This document shows positions 1-6,535 of a DNA stretch of 9,091 nt, piece after piece (the first letter of the stretch is position 1; each line of letters begins with the position of its first letter). The notes beneath the pieces are model-generated. The model was given only the letters and a program-made list of their open reading frames with translations, was not told the origin of the DNA and did not search any database. The position numbers were made by a program, and so were the translations under genes. The stretch is taken from assembly GCA_910587335.1 (NCBI GenBank), contig CAJUMG010000033.1, positions 1 to 9,091 on the forward strand, given 5' to 3'. The stretch is from an uncultured Oscillospiraceae bacterium. Lineage in GTDB: Bacteria; Bacillota; Clostridia; Oscillospirales; Ruminococcaceae.

Positions 1-475
1 GGACAAAGAACACCGGGTCGTAGCCGAAGCCGCCCTCCCCCATGGGGGCGTAGGCGATGGTGCCGGGGCACTCCCCACGGGCGGAGAGCACGTCGCCGTT
101 GGGGAAGCAGCAGGTGATCACACTGACGAATTTCGCCGCCCGGGTCATCTGCCCGCGCATGTTGTTCAGCAGGAGCTGATACCGCTGGACGTCGTCCAGG
201 CCCTCGCCGCCGTACCGGGCGGAGTACACCCCCGGGGCCCCGTTGAGGCAGTCCACGCACAGGCCGGAGTCGTCGGCAATGGCGGGCAGGCCGCTGGCCT
301 CCATGACGGCCCTGGCTTTCAGCAGGGAGTTCTCCTCAAAGGTGGTCCCCGTCTCCTCCACCTCAATATCCACCCCGGCCTCCACCTCGGAGCAGACCTC
401 GATCCCCAGGTGGGACAGGATGTCGTTCATCTCCACCAGCTTTTTAGCGTTCTTACTGGCCAGCACCAGCTTCAT
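1..475 (-). CDS. rdgB: XTP/dITP diphosphatase (RdgB/HAM1 family), 3' end cut by window edge
   Basis: The family hydrolyses non-canonical purine nucleoside triphosphates (dITP, XTP) to monophosphate and pyrophosphate in the cytoplasm, keeping deaminated bases out of DNA and RNA. Translation from the ATG at 475 gives 158 residues before the window ends. The N-terminus MKLVLASKNAKK carries the SxNxxK substrate-binding motif (residues 7-12). Then come FEENSLLKA (46-54), the catalytic-region motif ADDSGL (67-72) leading into the conserved GAPGVYSARY (79-88), and GEGGFGYDPVF (146-156). Family members are about 195-205 residues, so roughly 40 C-terminal residues are missing. The start fits the family N-terminus and has a strong ribosome site (AAGGGGGA) 5-8 bases upstream. 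By hand count only about 13 of 158 codons end in A or T (GC3 near 92 percent), far above smc or the neighbouring small gene. It is the last gene seen in the minus-strand series, separated from the previous gene by 54 bases. Family assignment is firm. Confidence 0.95.
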   Translation of the reverse strand, partial: MKLVLASKNAKKLVEMNDILSHLGIEVCSEVEAGVDIEVEETGTTFEENSLLKARAVMEASGLPAIADDSGLCVDCLNGAPGVYSARYGGEGLDDVQRYQLLLNNMRGQMTRAAKFVSVITCCFPNGDVLSARGECPGTIAYAPMGEGGFGYDPVFFV

Positions 476-529
476 ACAGCTTTCCCCCTTATTCTACCAT
501 ATTTTCTCTGTGTGTCTATTGATATTCTA
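476..529 (-). other. 54-base spacer between small gene and rdgB, with a weak promoter-like sequence
   Basis: This is the longest gap in the window and it is AT-rich. On the minus strand it reads TAGACA (518-513), 16 bases, then TAGAAT (496-491), each one mismatch from the sigma-A consensus hexamers, though the spacing is one short of the preferred 17. Transcription would begin near 484, inside the rdgB ribosome site (490-481), leaving almost no leader. The match may therefore be accidental. No terminator hairpin is visible. If a separate promoter for rdgB exists in the window, this is the only place for it. Confidence 0.25.
481..490 (-). promoter_or_regulatory. Ribosome binding site of rdgB
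   Basis: The minus strand reads AAGGGGGAAA followed by five bases and the ATG at 475. The same ten bases precede ftsY (1950-1941). It supports the chosen rdgB start. Confidence 0.75.
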
Positions 530-1027
530 TTAATTTTTTTGCGTGGGGACGAATTGTCCGGTTATTTCGTCACCTATATTTTCAATACGCAGACTGGCTC
601 CATCCGATAGCAGAAAATTCAGTCCCCGGAGGCCAAAACTGTCGGTAACCGGGATTATTTCCTCCACAACTCCACCGAAAGCCTGTTTCACCGGGGTATA
701 TTCCCTCCAACTCAAATCTTCGGACCACCAATCCATTTTTTCCGCTGCGCGCTGCCGCTCATCGAACCATACAGGCCGGTCAGTGTGCAGAATATCGTTC
801 CAGCCCGCCGCCAGCTTATTTTCACAGCTCACATTGACCGACAGGGTCCCGCTGGACAACTGGACAAGCATGGGGGCGTCCCCAAACCAGCCTTCCGCAA
901 TCTCATCCCACACGGCCCACACCTGACACAGCCTGTCGCCCGCCAGCTTTCGCAGCAGCTCTCCCCACAGGGTCAGGAACTCCTCGGAAGCGGTAAAATA
1001 CCGGTACGGATGATTGGATAACGACAT
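530..1027 (-). CDS. Unrecognised acidic, tryptophan-rich small protein
   Basis: I do not recognise this 165-residue protein. It has no signal peptide, no membrane-spanning segment and no cysteine or histidine cluster, so it is probably cytoplasmic and soluble. It is acidic (about 25 Asp/Glu against 14 Lys/Arg) and has nine tryptophans, three of them in WWSEDLSW (100-107). The C-terminal third has beta-strand-like alternation, GLNFLLSDGASLRIENIGDE (135-154), a pattern reminiscent of small orphan or immunity-type proteins of Firmicutes. That resemblance is an impression, not an assignment. The ATG at 1027 lies nine bases after the ftsY stop, and its ribosome site overlaps that stop, so translation is probably coupled to ftsY. 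Codon composition (GC3 roughly 60-65 percent by hand count) differs from the GC3-rich rdgB on one side and the GC3-rich end of ftsY on the other. No toxin-like partner is visible. That it is a real gene is likely; its function is unknown. Confidence 0.82.
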   Translation of the reverse strand: MSLSNHPYRYFTASEEFLTLWGELLRKLAGDRLCQVWAVWDEIAEGWFGDAPMLVQLSSGTLSVNVSCENKLAAGWNDILHTDRPVWFDERQRAAEKMDWWSEDLSWREYTPVKQAFGGVVEEIIPVTDSFGLRGLNFLLSDGASLRIENIGDEITGQFVPTQKN

Positions 1028-1032
1028 CTCAT

Positions 1033-1038
1033 TCCCTC
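1033..1038 (-). promoter_or_regulatory. Ribosome binding site of the small acidic protein, overlapping the ftsY stop
   Basis: The minus strand reads GAGGGA (1038-1033), five bases before the ATG at 1027. The ftsY TGA stop occupies 1039-1037, so the stop and the ribosome site share bases. This favours re-initiation by ribosomes finishing ftsY. Confidence 0.7.
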
Positions 1039-1936
1039 AAATCAGCGCCTGGGCAAATTCCTGGGCGTCGAAGGGCCGCAAATCGTCGATGCCCTCGCCC
1101 ACCCCGGCGTACTTCACGGGGACGCTCAGCTCTTTGGCAATGGCAATGGCGATGCCCCCCTTGGCGGTGCCGTCCAGCTTGGTGAGGACGATGCCGGTGA
1201 TCCCCGCCGCCTCCTTGAACTGCTTGGCCTGGATGAGCCCGTTCTGGCCGGTGGTGGCATCCAGCACCAACAAAAATTCCGTCGCACAGTCCGGCGCCTC
1301 CCGGCTGATGACCCGGGTGATTTTCGAAAGCTCATCCATCAAATTCTTTTTGTTGTGTAAGCGCCCAGCCGTATCGCAGATGATCACATCCGCATTTCTC
1401 GCCTTTCCCGCGGTAATCGCGTCGAATACCACCGCAGCGGGATCTGCGCCTTCTGTGTGCTTTACCATATCCGCCCCGGCCCGGTCCGCCCAAATCTGAA
1501 GCTGGTCAATCGCCGCCGCTCGAAAGGTATCCGCTGCGCCCAACAAAACCTTTTTTCCCTTTTGGGTCAGGTCATACGCCATTTTGCCAATGGTCGTCGT
1601 CTTTCCTACGCCGTTCACGCCAATCACCAAAATAATCGAAGGCTTGGTAGACAGATTCAGCGCCTCATCCCCCCGAATCATATCGACTAAAATCTGCTTT
1701 AACAACGCCTTTGCCTCCGAAGTATCCCGGCAATTTTGTTCCTTCACGCTGGAGCGAAGCTCCGAAACAATTTTTTCACTGACTAATGCTCCAACGTCGC
1801 TCATAATCAAAATTTCTTCCAGCTCTTCATAAAATTCCTCTTCAATTTTATGACCGCCAAATAATCCGTCCAGATTTTTGAGCATCCCCTCTTTGGTTTT
1901 GCTCAAACCGGCCTTTAATTTTTGAAAAAAGCTCAT
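1037..1936 (-). CDS. ftsY: Signal recognition particle receptor FtsY
   Basis: FtsY is the membrane-associated SRP GTPase that docks the Ffh-ribosome-nascent chain complex at the Sec translocon. The 299-residue protein has a short helical N-domain (about 1-95) with the amphipathic start MSFFQKLKAGLSKTK but no long acidic A domain, as usual in Gram-positives. The NG GTPase follows: G1 GVNGVGKTTT (106-115), the SRP-GTPase insertion-box motif DTFRAAA (136-142), G3 DTAGR (188-192), G4 TKLDG (252-256), and the closing GVGEGIDDLRPF (278-289). All nucleotide-binding residues look intact. The ATG at 1936 is 13 bases after the smc stop with AAGGGGGA in between. The last ~75 codons (about 1040-1270) have GC3 near 89 percent, while the upstream part (1379-1936) is near 55 percent by hand count, an abrupt change inside one gene. 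The smc-ftsY order is typical of Firmicutes, although ffh does not follow directly here. Confidence 0.97.
   Translation of the reverse strand: MSFFQKLKAGLSKTKEGMLKNLDGLFGGHKIEEEFYEELEEILIMSDVGALVSEKIVSELRSSVKEQNCRDTSEAKALLKQILVDMIRGDEALNLSTKPSIILVIGVNGVGKTTTIGKMAYDLTQKGKKVLLGAADTFRAAAIDQLQIWADRAGADMVKHTEGADPAAVVFDAITAGKARNADVIICDTAGRLHNKKNLMDELSKITRVISREAPDCATEFLLVLDATTGQNGLIQAKQFKEAAGITGIVLTKLDGTAKGGIAIAIAKELSVPVKYAGVGEGIDDLRPFDAQEFAQALI
1265..1340. other. Approximate codon-composition boundary inside ftsY
   Basis: On the low-coordinate side (about 1040-1270) nearly every ftsY codon ends in G or C. On the high-coordinate side A- and T-ending codons become common within a few dozen codons. 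Because the protein stays uninterrupted and all GTPase motifs are intact, this is a synonymous-composition change rather than a broken gene. It may mark an old homologous recombination point or an assembly join. The exact edge cannot be fixed by eye. Confidence 0.45.
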
Positions 1937-1940
1937 ATGC

Positions 1941-1950
1941 TTTCCCCCTT
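1941..1950 (-). promoter_or_regulatory. Ribosome binding site of ftsY
   Basis: The minus strand reads AAGGGGGAAA, four bases before the ATG at 1936. It abuts the smc TAA stop (1952-1950), so no independent promoter fits between smc and ftsY and the two are probably translated from one message. Confidence 0.75.
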
Positions 1951-4900
1951 TATATGTTTTTCATGCCCAGCTTGCTTTCGATTTCTGACACCTCCAGCGC
2001 CAAAATTTTCGAAACGCCTTCCTCCTGCATGGTCACACCGTATAATACATCTGCGTGCTCCATGGTGCCCCGGCGGTGGGTGATGGAAATAAACTGTGTA
2101 TGTAGATTCAGCCGCCGAAGGTACTCTGCGTATTTGTTGACGTTTACATCATCTAACGCAGCCTCAATTTCATCCAACAGACAGAAAGGCGCGGGACGGA
2201 CCTTTAAAATCGCAAAATAGATCGCAATGGCCACAAAAGCCTGCTCTCCGCCGGAAAGGGCCGCAAGGTTTTTGATGATTTTGCCCGGCGGCTGAACATA
2301 AATTTCAATGCCCGACTCCAGCACATCCTCCCCTTCGGTCAGCTTCAGCTGTGCTTTGCCACCGCCGAACAGTTCCACAAAAATCTCGGAGAAATGCTGG
2401 TTGATCCGCCCAAAGCTTTCGGTAAACAGCTCCCGCATCTGGACGGTTAAATCCCGAATCAGCTGCTGTAGCTTGGCCTTCGACCGCTCCACGTCATCCA
2501 TCTGCTCGGACAAAAACGTGTATCTCCCCGATACCTGCTCGTACTCCTCAATCGCCTCTACATTCACGGTGCCCAGTGCGCGAATTTTCCCTTTGATCTC
2601 TCCTAAAATCCGGTTGGAACGGTTCGTATCCTCTGCCGGCTGCGCAATTCCCTCCGCTTGGGAACGGGTGATTTCATATTCGTCCCACATCTTTGATATG
2701 ATTAGATCGTATTCCTTTTGTATGGATACTTTTCTGTCCTCTAATCGAAGCAGCTCGCCGGCATATTTCTCCTTTTGCACCAAAATATCCTTTTCCCTTT
2801 GGCGCAAAGAGGTGGTCTGCTGCTCGATCTGCTGACGCAAATCCGTCTGCTCAGCGATTTTTTGCCGGCAACCGGTAATCCGATTTCGCTTTTCTTCCGT
2901 CTGCCTGTGAACAGATGCAATCTCCTCCCGAATCTGTCGGTTATGCTCTGATAAATTCTCCAACCGCTCTTTGACCGATTCCAGCTGCTTCTTTTGGTCA
3001 GACCGTCTGCTCTCCTGTTCAGCTACCGCCTGCTCCAGCAGCGCGATTTCCTGCCCTATTGCCATCTTTTCCATCTGTAAGGCGCTTTGGGCATTGATAT
3101 TTTCTTCCCGCTCCTGCCGGGTCGACTGTACCTTTCCTTCTAATGCGGAAAGCTCCTCCCGGAAAAAAGATAGCGCCTTTTCCGATTCCGCCAGCTTCTG
3201 CTCTTCTTCCCGGCACTGCACCTCCAATGCGGCAATCTGGTCTGTCAGCCTGCTTTGTTGCTCCCGCGATCTATTTTGATCGGAGCTCAGTTCCTCCAGC
3301 ATCCCGCTCAGGCGCTTTTCCTCCATGTCGTACCGAATTTGATCCTCCGACGCGGTTTTCCGCTCCGCCTCTATTCCAGCTAACTGCGCCTGTAGTAAAG
3401 TGATCTCCCGCCGCAGCGTTTCCAGTTCCCCGTCCAGCCCGCCGGACTGTTTCTGGTAGGACGCCGCCTGCTCCTTCAAAGCGGCTATCTCGCCCCGACG
3501 GCTTAATAAGCCGGTGCTTTTCCCGGCAGAACCGCCGGTCATGGACCCTCCCGAATGGATCAGCTGCCCGTCCAGCGTCACGATGCGGAAACGATAGCCA
3601 TACTGTTTCGCCATTCGAACGCCCTCATCTAAATCGGTGACAACTACAACCCGTCCCAAAACCGATTCTACAATCCTGCGGTAGGTTTCATCATAATGGA
3701 CCAGCTGGGAGCCAATGCCCACAAACCCTTCAAAATTCTCCAGTCCATTTTCCTGTAAACGTCTTCCTTTTATCGCCGTCAACGGTAAAAAGGTCGCGCG
3801 GCCGGACCCGCTTTTCTTCAGCGCTTCAATGGCGCGTTTCGCCGCCTGCTCATCCTCGGTTACGATGTTTTGCAAAGCGCCGCCAACCGCCATCTCCACT
3901 GCGGTAAGATACCGCGAATCCACCTGTAAAAGACTGGATAACGGACCGTGAATTCCCCGCAAAGCGCCGCTGCGGCTTTGGCTTAATACATATTTTACAC
4001 TGTGGGCAAAGCCCTCCATGTTCCGCTCCAGTTCTTCCAGCAGAGCGGCACGCTGGTTTTGTTCCTTTATTTTCAGTTCTATCCGCTCTTTTTGCGCGGA
4101 AAGTACCTGTTCCTTTTCCTGACGGGAGGTAAGCTTCATCTGTACGCCCTTTGCCGAATTAGAAAGACTTTCCAGCGTCTCAGACAGCGTCTGCAAAAAT
4201 TCCTTGGTTTGCTTCCATTCCTTTTGAAACCGGGAATACTTTTCCTTTTGTTCGTCCTTCCCTTCCTCTAACAAAGCCTTTCGCTCTTTTGCGTCTGCCA
4301 AAGCGTTTTGGCTTGTCACAAGCAGTACCTTTTGTTCGGATAGGGAAAAGCCAAGTCTAACCTCTTCCTCTTTTTTTAACGCCAGCTGCTTTGCCGCTTG
4401 CGAAAGCAGTTCCTGACTTTTCTCATCCTCTTTGTTCATACTCTCAATTTGGGACGTAATTTTCGCCTGCTTTTCCAAAAGAGCGCGCTTTTTCTCTTCC
4501 TGCTGCTGCATGTAGCGGATATGGGCGTCTTCTGAATCCGCTGCGGATTTTTGTTCCTCCTTTAGCAGCTGGGCGGACCGTTCATTGTGGGAAATGTCGT
4601 TTTGTAAAACAGCGATTTTGGAATCGGACGAGGCGATTTCCTCCTCCAGCCGTGCCATATCGCCCCGGATCTGTTCAATCTGAGCGCTGGCCTTTTGCAT
4701 AGAGCCAAATAGCGTTTCCATCTGCTCGTTTAACTCTTCCAGCTTTTTCTCCACCTGCTCCTGTTCCAGCCGGCTAACCGTCTGCCGGTCGGCTAATTCC
4801 CGCAGCTGCGCTGTTATGCTGTCCAGCTGTGCAATCCACAAAGAAAGCTCGATCTCCTTTTTCTGTTCTGCCAGCTCTATAAAACGTTTTGCCTTTTCCG

Positions 4901-5525
4901 ATTGTGCTTTTAACGGACCAATTCGGTCCTCCAGCTCGGTCATAATATCTTTTAACCGAAGCAGGTTTTCCTGTGTTTGGGACAGCTTTCGCTCCGCTTC
5001 GGTTTTGCGGTATCGGTATTTGGATATGCCCGCCGCCTCCTCAAAAATCTCCCGCCGCTGGGTGCTTTTGGCTCCAATGATCTCCGAAATCTTTCCCTGA
5101 CCAATCATGGAATAACCGTCGCGTCCCAATCCCGTATCCATAAACAGCTCGTGAATATCTCTAAGGCGGACCGCGCTGTCGTTGATCCGGTATTCGCTCT
5201 CCCCGTTGCGATAAAGCTTACGGGAAACGGCAATTTCATCAGCTTCTACCGGGAGCTGGCGGTCCTCGTTGCCAATGGTCAGCGTCACCTGGGAAAAGCC
5301 CATGGGCCGACGCAGCTGGGTCCCACCAAAGATGACATCCTCCATTTTGTCTCCCCGTAGCGTTTTAGAGGACTGCTCGCCCAATACCCAGCGGACCGCG
5401 TCGGCAATATTGCTTTTTCCGCTTCCGTTGGGACCTACTACCGCTGTCAAACCTTTGCCGAATTCCAGCTTTACGCGGTCCGGAAAGGACTTAAAACCAT
5501 TGATCTCCAAGTATTTTAAATACAA
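1950..5525 (-). CDS. smc: Chromosome segregation ATPase SMC
   Basis: SMC forms the long-armed homodimer that, with ScpA and ScpB (not in this window), condenses and segregates the chromosome. The 1191-residue length is normal for the family. The N-terminal head opens MYLKYLEINGFKSF and has Walker A GPNGSGKS (31-38), the Q-loop in IGQGKISEI (141-149) and FEEAAGISKYRYRK (161-174). A coiled coil runs from about 170 to 510. The hinge spans about 520-665, starting at GIHGPLSSLL and ending with the glycine-rich GGSMTGGS. A second coiled coil covers about 670-1025. The C-terminal head has the signature LSGGEQ (1090-1095), then Walker B and catalytic glutamate in FCLLDEIEAALDD (1114-1126; Asp1118, Glu1119) and the D-loop. 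The signature continues AFVAIAIYFAI rather than the more usual ALTAIALLFAI, which I take as lineage variation. The start codon is TTG, chosen because it sits exactly at the family N-terminus with AAAGGAAG seven bases upstream. The gene overlaps the radical SAM stop by ten bases. Confidence 0.98.
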   Translation of the reverse strand: MYLKYLEINGFKSFPDRVKLEFGKGLTAVVGPNGSGKSNIADAVRWVLGEQSSKTLRGDKMEDVIFGGTQLRRPMGFSQVTLTIGNEDRQLPVEADEIAVSRKLYRNGESEYRINDSAVRLRDIHELFMDTGLGRDGYSMIGQGKISEIIGAKSTQRREIFEEAAGISKYRYRKTEAERKLSQTQENLLRLKDIMTELEDRIGPLKAQSEKAKRFIELAEQKKEIELSLWIAQLDSITAQLRELADRQTVSRLEQEQVEKKLEELNEQMETLFGSMQKASAQIEQIRGDMARLEEEIASSDSKIAVLQNDISHNERSAQLLKEEQKSAADSEDAHIRYMQQQEEKKRALLEKQAKITSQIESMNKEDEKSQELLSQAAKQLALKKEEEVRLGFSLSEQKVLLVTSQNALADAKERKALLEEGKDEQKEKYSRFQKEWKQTKEFLQTLSETLESLSNSAKGVQMKLTSRQEKEQVLSAQKERIELKIKEQNQRAALLEELERNMEGFAHSVKYVLSQSRSGALRGIHGPLSSLLQVDSRYLTAVEMAVGGALQNIVTEDEQAAKRAIEALKKSGSGRATFLPLTAIKGRRLQENGLENFEGFVGIGSQLVHYDETYRRIVESVLGRVVVVTDLDEGVRMAKQYGYRFRIVTLDGQLIHSGGSMTGGSAGKSTGLLSRRGEIAALKEQAASYQKQSGGLDGELETLRREITLLQAQLAGIEAERKTASEDQIRYDMEEKRLSGMLEELSSDQNRSREQQSRLTDQIAALEVQCREEEQKLAESEKALSFFREELSALEGKVQSTRQEREENINAQSALQMEKMAIGQEIALLEQAVAEQESRRSDQKKQLESVKERLENLSEHNRQIREEIASVHRQTEEKRNRITGCRQKIAEQTDLRQQIEQQTTSLRQREKDILVQKEKYAGELLRLEDRKVSIQKEYDLIISKMWDEYEITRSQAEGIAQPAEDTNRSNRILGEIKGKIRALGTVNVEAIEEYEQVSGRYTFLSEQMDDVERSKAKLQQLIRDLTVQMRELFTESFGRINQHFSEIFVELFGGGKAQLKLTEGEDVLESGIEIYVQPPGKIIKNLAALSGGEQAFVAIAIYFAILKVRPAPFCLLDEIEAALDDVNVNKYAEYLRRLNLHTQFISITHRRGTMEHADVLYGVTMQEEGVSKILALEVSEIESKLGMKNI

Positions 5526-6535
5526 TCTTTCACTTCCTTTATGAAAAAAGGCTCCTCCTTGGACATAGTGGCATCCGAAAGGATTTTCACCTGATACCCC
5601 GCCTCGGACAGCCGCCGAATATTCTCCCGCTTCTGCCCTATCGCCTGGGACAAAAGCGATGGGGAAACAAAAACCTCCAGCGCTTTTTGGGACAGACCAT
5701 CCTTCTCTAATCGCTCTATCAGGCGATCAAGCCATACGCGGGAATAGCATAGCTCCCCAAACGCCGGATGGTAAGGACCCGCAATGCAGCTTTGCTCCAG
5801 CGTCTGCTCTGTGTGTAGACCGACACGGATTACCGAAATGCCCTTCTCTTCAAAAAAACGCAGCAGCCAGGCCGTTTTGCCAACTGCCTCTTCCACCGTC
5901 AGCGGTATGTATCTCCCTTCCCGATACCACCGGGCAAGATCGGTTCCCTCCACCACCAGCACCGGGTAGATTCGGACACCATCCGGACACAGCAGGGCGA
6001 TTTTCTTTGCCGTTTCACGGTATCCCTCTGCCTTTTCACCCGGCAGACCGATCATCATCTGCAATCCCAAGGAAAAGCCCTCCCGCCGGATGAGATCTGA
6101 CGCCTCGGCTACCTGCTGTGCCGTATGCCCTCTGGCGTTTTGAGAAAGCACCGCATCGTCCATGCTTTGCGCACCCAGTTCAACGGTCGTAACGCCGTAG
6201 TCCTTCAGGATCTTCAAAATCGCCGGATTGATCGCATCCGGCCGGGTAGAAACGCGGATGCCATCGAAAGCGGCATTTGCTACAAAAGGATAAGCCGCTT
6301 TTAGCAAGGACCGCATCAGGGCCGGATCAATCGCGGTGAAGCTGCCGCCAAAAAAAGCGATTTCAGCTGGAAAATCACGATTTTCCAGCTGCTCCGCGGC
6401 TTTTGTGCAGACCTTTTCCACCTGCGCTGGGCTTGGAGAAAAAGCGCTTCCGCTAATGCTTTTTTGGTTGCAGAAGCTGCATTGGTGCGGACATCCTAAA
6501 TGGGGGACAAAAAACGCGATATTGGCGTGCCTCAT
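5516..6535 (-). CDS. Elp3-like radical SAM protein without acetyltransferase domain
   Basis: The 339-residue protein is a radical S-adenosylmethionine enzyme: the cluster-binding motif is LGCPHQCSFCNQ with Cys15, Cys19 and Cys22 (CX3CX2C). Further family motifs follow in order: FFGGSFTAID (61-70, the SAM-binding glycine strand), VSTRPDAI (95-102), VELGAQSMDD (118-127), LGLQMMIGLPGE (156-167) and GVRIYPVLVVEGT (186-198). STRPD and ELGAQSxDD are characteristic of the Elp3 group (COG1243-like). Full Elp3 proteins of archaea and eukaryotes are about 550 residues with a C-terminal GNAT acetyltransferase domain; here the protein ends right after the radical SAM region. The substrate is unknown to me; by analogy with Elp3, tRNA wobble-uridine chemistry is possible but unproven without the acetyltransferase. 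It overlaps rnc by four bases (ATGA) and smc by ten, so it is tightly embedded in the operon. A perfect inverted repeat lies within it at 6364-6391. Fold assignment is firm; function is not. Confidence 0.9.
   Translation of the reverse strand: MRHANIAFFVPHLGCPHQCSFCNQKSISGSAFSPSPAQVEKVCTKAAEQLENRDFPAEIAFFGGSFTAIDPALMRSLLKAAYPFVANAAFDGIRVSTRPDAINPAILKILKDYGVTTVELGAQSMDDAVLSQNARGHTAQQVAEASDLIRREGFSLGLQMMIGLPGEKAEGYRETAKKIALLCPDGVRIYPVLVVEGTDLARWYREGRYIPLTVEEAVGKTAWLLRFFEEKGISVIRVGLHTEQTLEQSCIAGPYHPAFGELCYSRVWLDRLIERLEKDGLSQKALEVFVSPSLLSQAIGQKRENIRRLSEAGYQVKILSDATMSKEEPFFIKEVKDCI
5533..5540 (-). promoter_or_regulatory. Ribosome binding site of smc (supports TTG start)
   Basis: The minus strand reads AAAGGAAG, seven bases before the TTG at 5525-5523. 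It lies within the last codons of the radical SAM gene. It is the evidence that decides for TTG rather than a downstream ATG, which would remove the conserved first strand and Walker A region. Confidence 0.7.
6350..6404 (-). repeat. Intragenic inverted repeat (hairpin) followed by a T run
   Basis: Positions 6364-6391 form a perfect inverted repeat with 13-base arms (CAGCTGGAAAATC and its complement) around two bases. On the mRNA strand the hairpin is followed by seven bases and then seven Ts (6356-6350). Beyond an internal loop of 7 and 5 bases the flanks AAAAGC (6404-6399) and GCTTTT (6358-6353) can also pair, adding six pairs. It lies in codons of the radical SAM gene around residues 49-62, about 140 bases downstream of the rnc stop. 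The T run encodes part of the conserved AFFGGSF, so it is at least partly constrained by protein. The gap between stem and T run argues against a classical intrinsic terminator. Confidence 0.55.

Noticed and set aside
44..55. Genome or mobile-element signals such as the short GC palindrome around the CATG in rdgB
   Set aside because: It is a short palindrome created by the conserved APMGEG codons. No transposase, integrase, terminal inverted repeats, tRNA gene or CRISPR repeat was found anywhere in the window.
491..518. Sigma-A-like promoter TAGACA-16-TAGAAT before rdgB
   Set aside because: Transcription would start inside the ribosome site of rdgB, and the spacing is short. It is kept only as a low-confidence note in the spacer entry, not called as a promoter.
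543..926. Plus-strand frames opposite the small acidic protein
   Set aside because: They lack family motifs and ribosome sites, and overlap a minus-strand frame that has a good start, coupling to ftsY and a coherent protein composition.
2308..5360. Several plus-strand open frames opposite smc
   Set aside because: They are serine/cysteine-rich antisense translations of coiled-coil codons with no independent support.
6350..6391. Intrinsic terminator inside the radical SAM gene
   Set aside because: The stem is AT-rich toward the loop and seven bases separate it from the T run, which itself encodes the conserved FFGG motif. A full terminator here would also cut off smc and ftsY.
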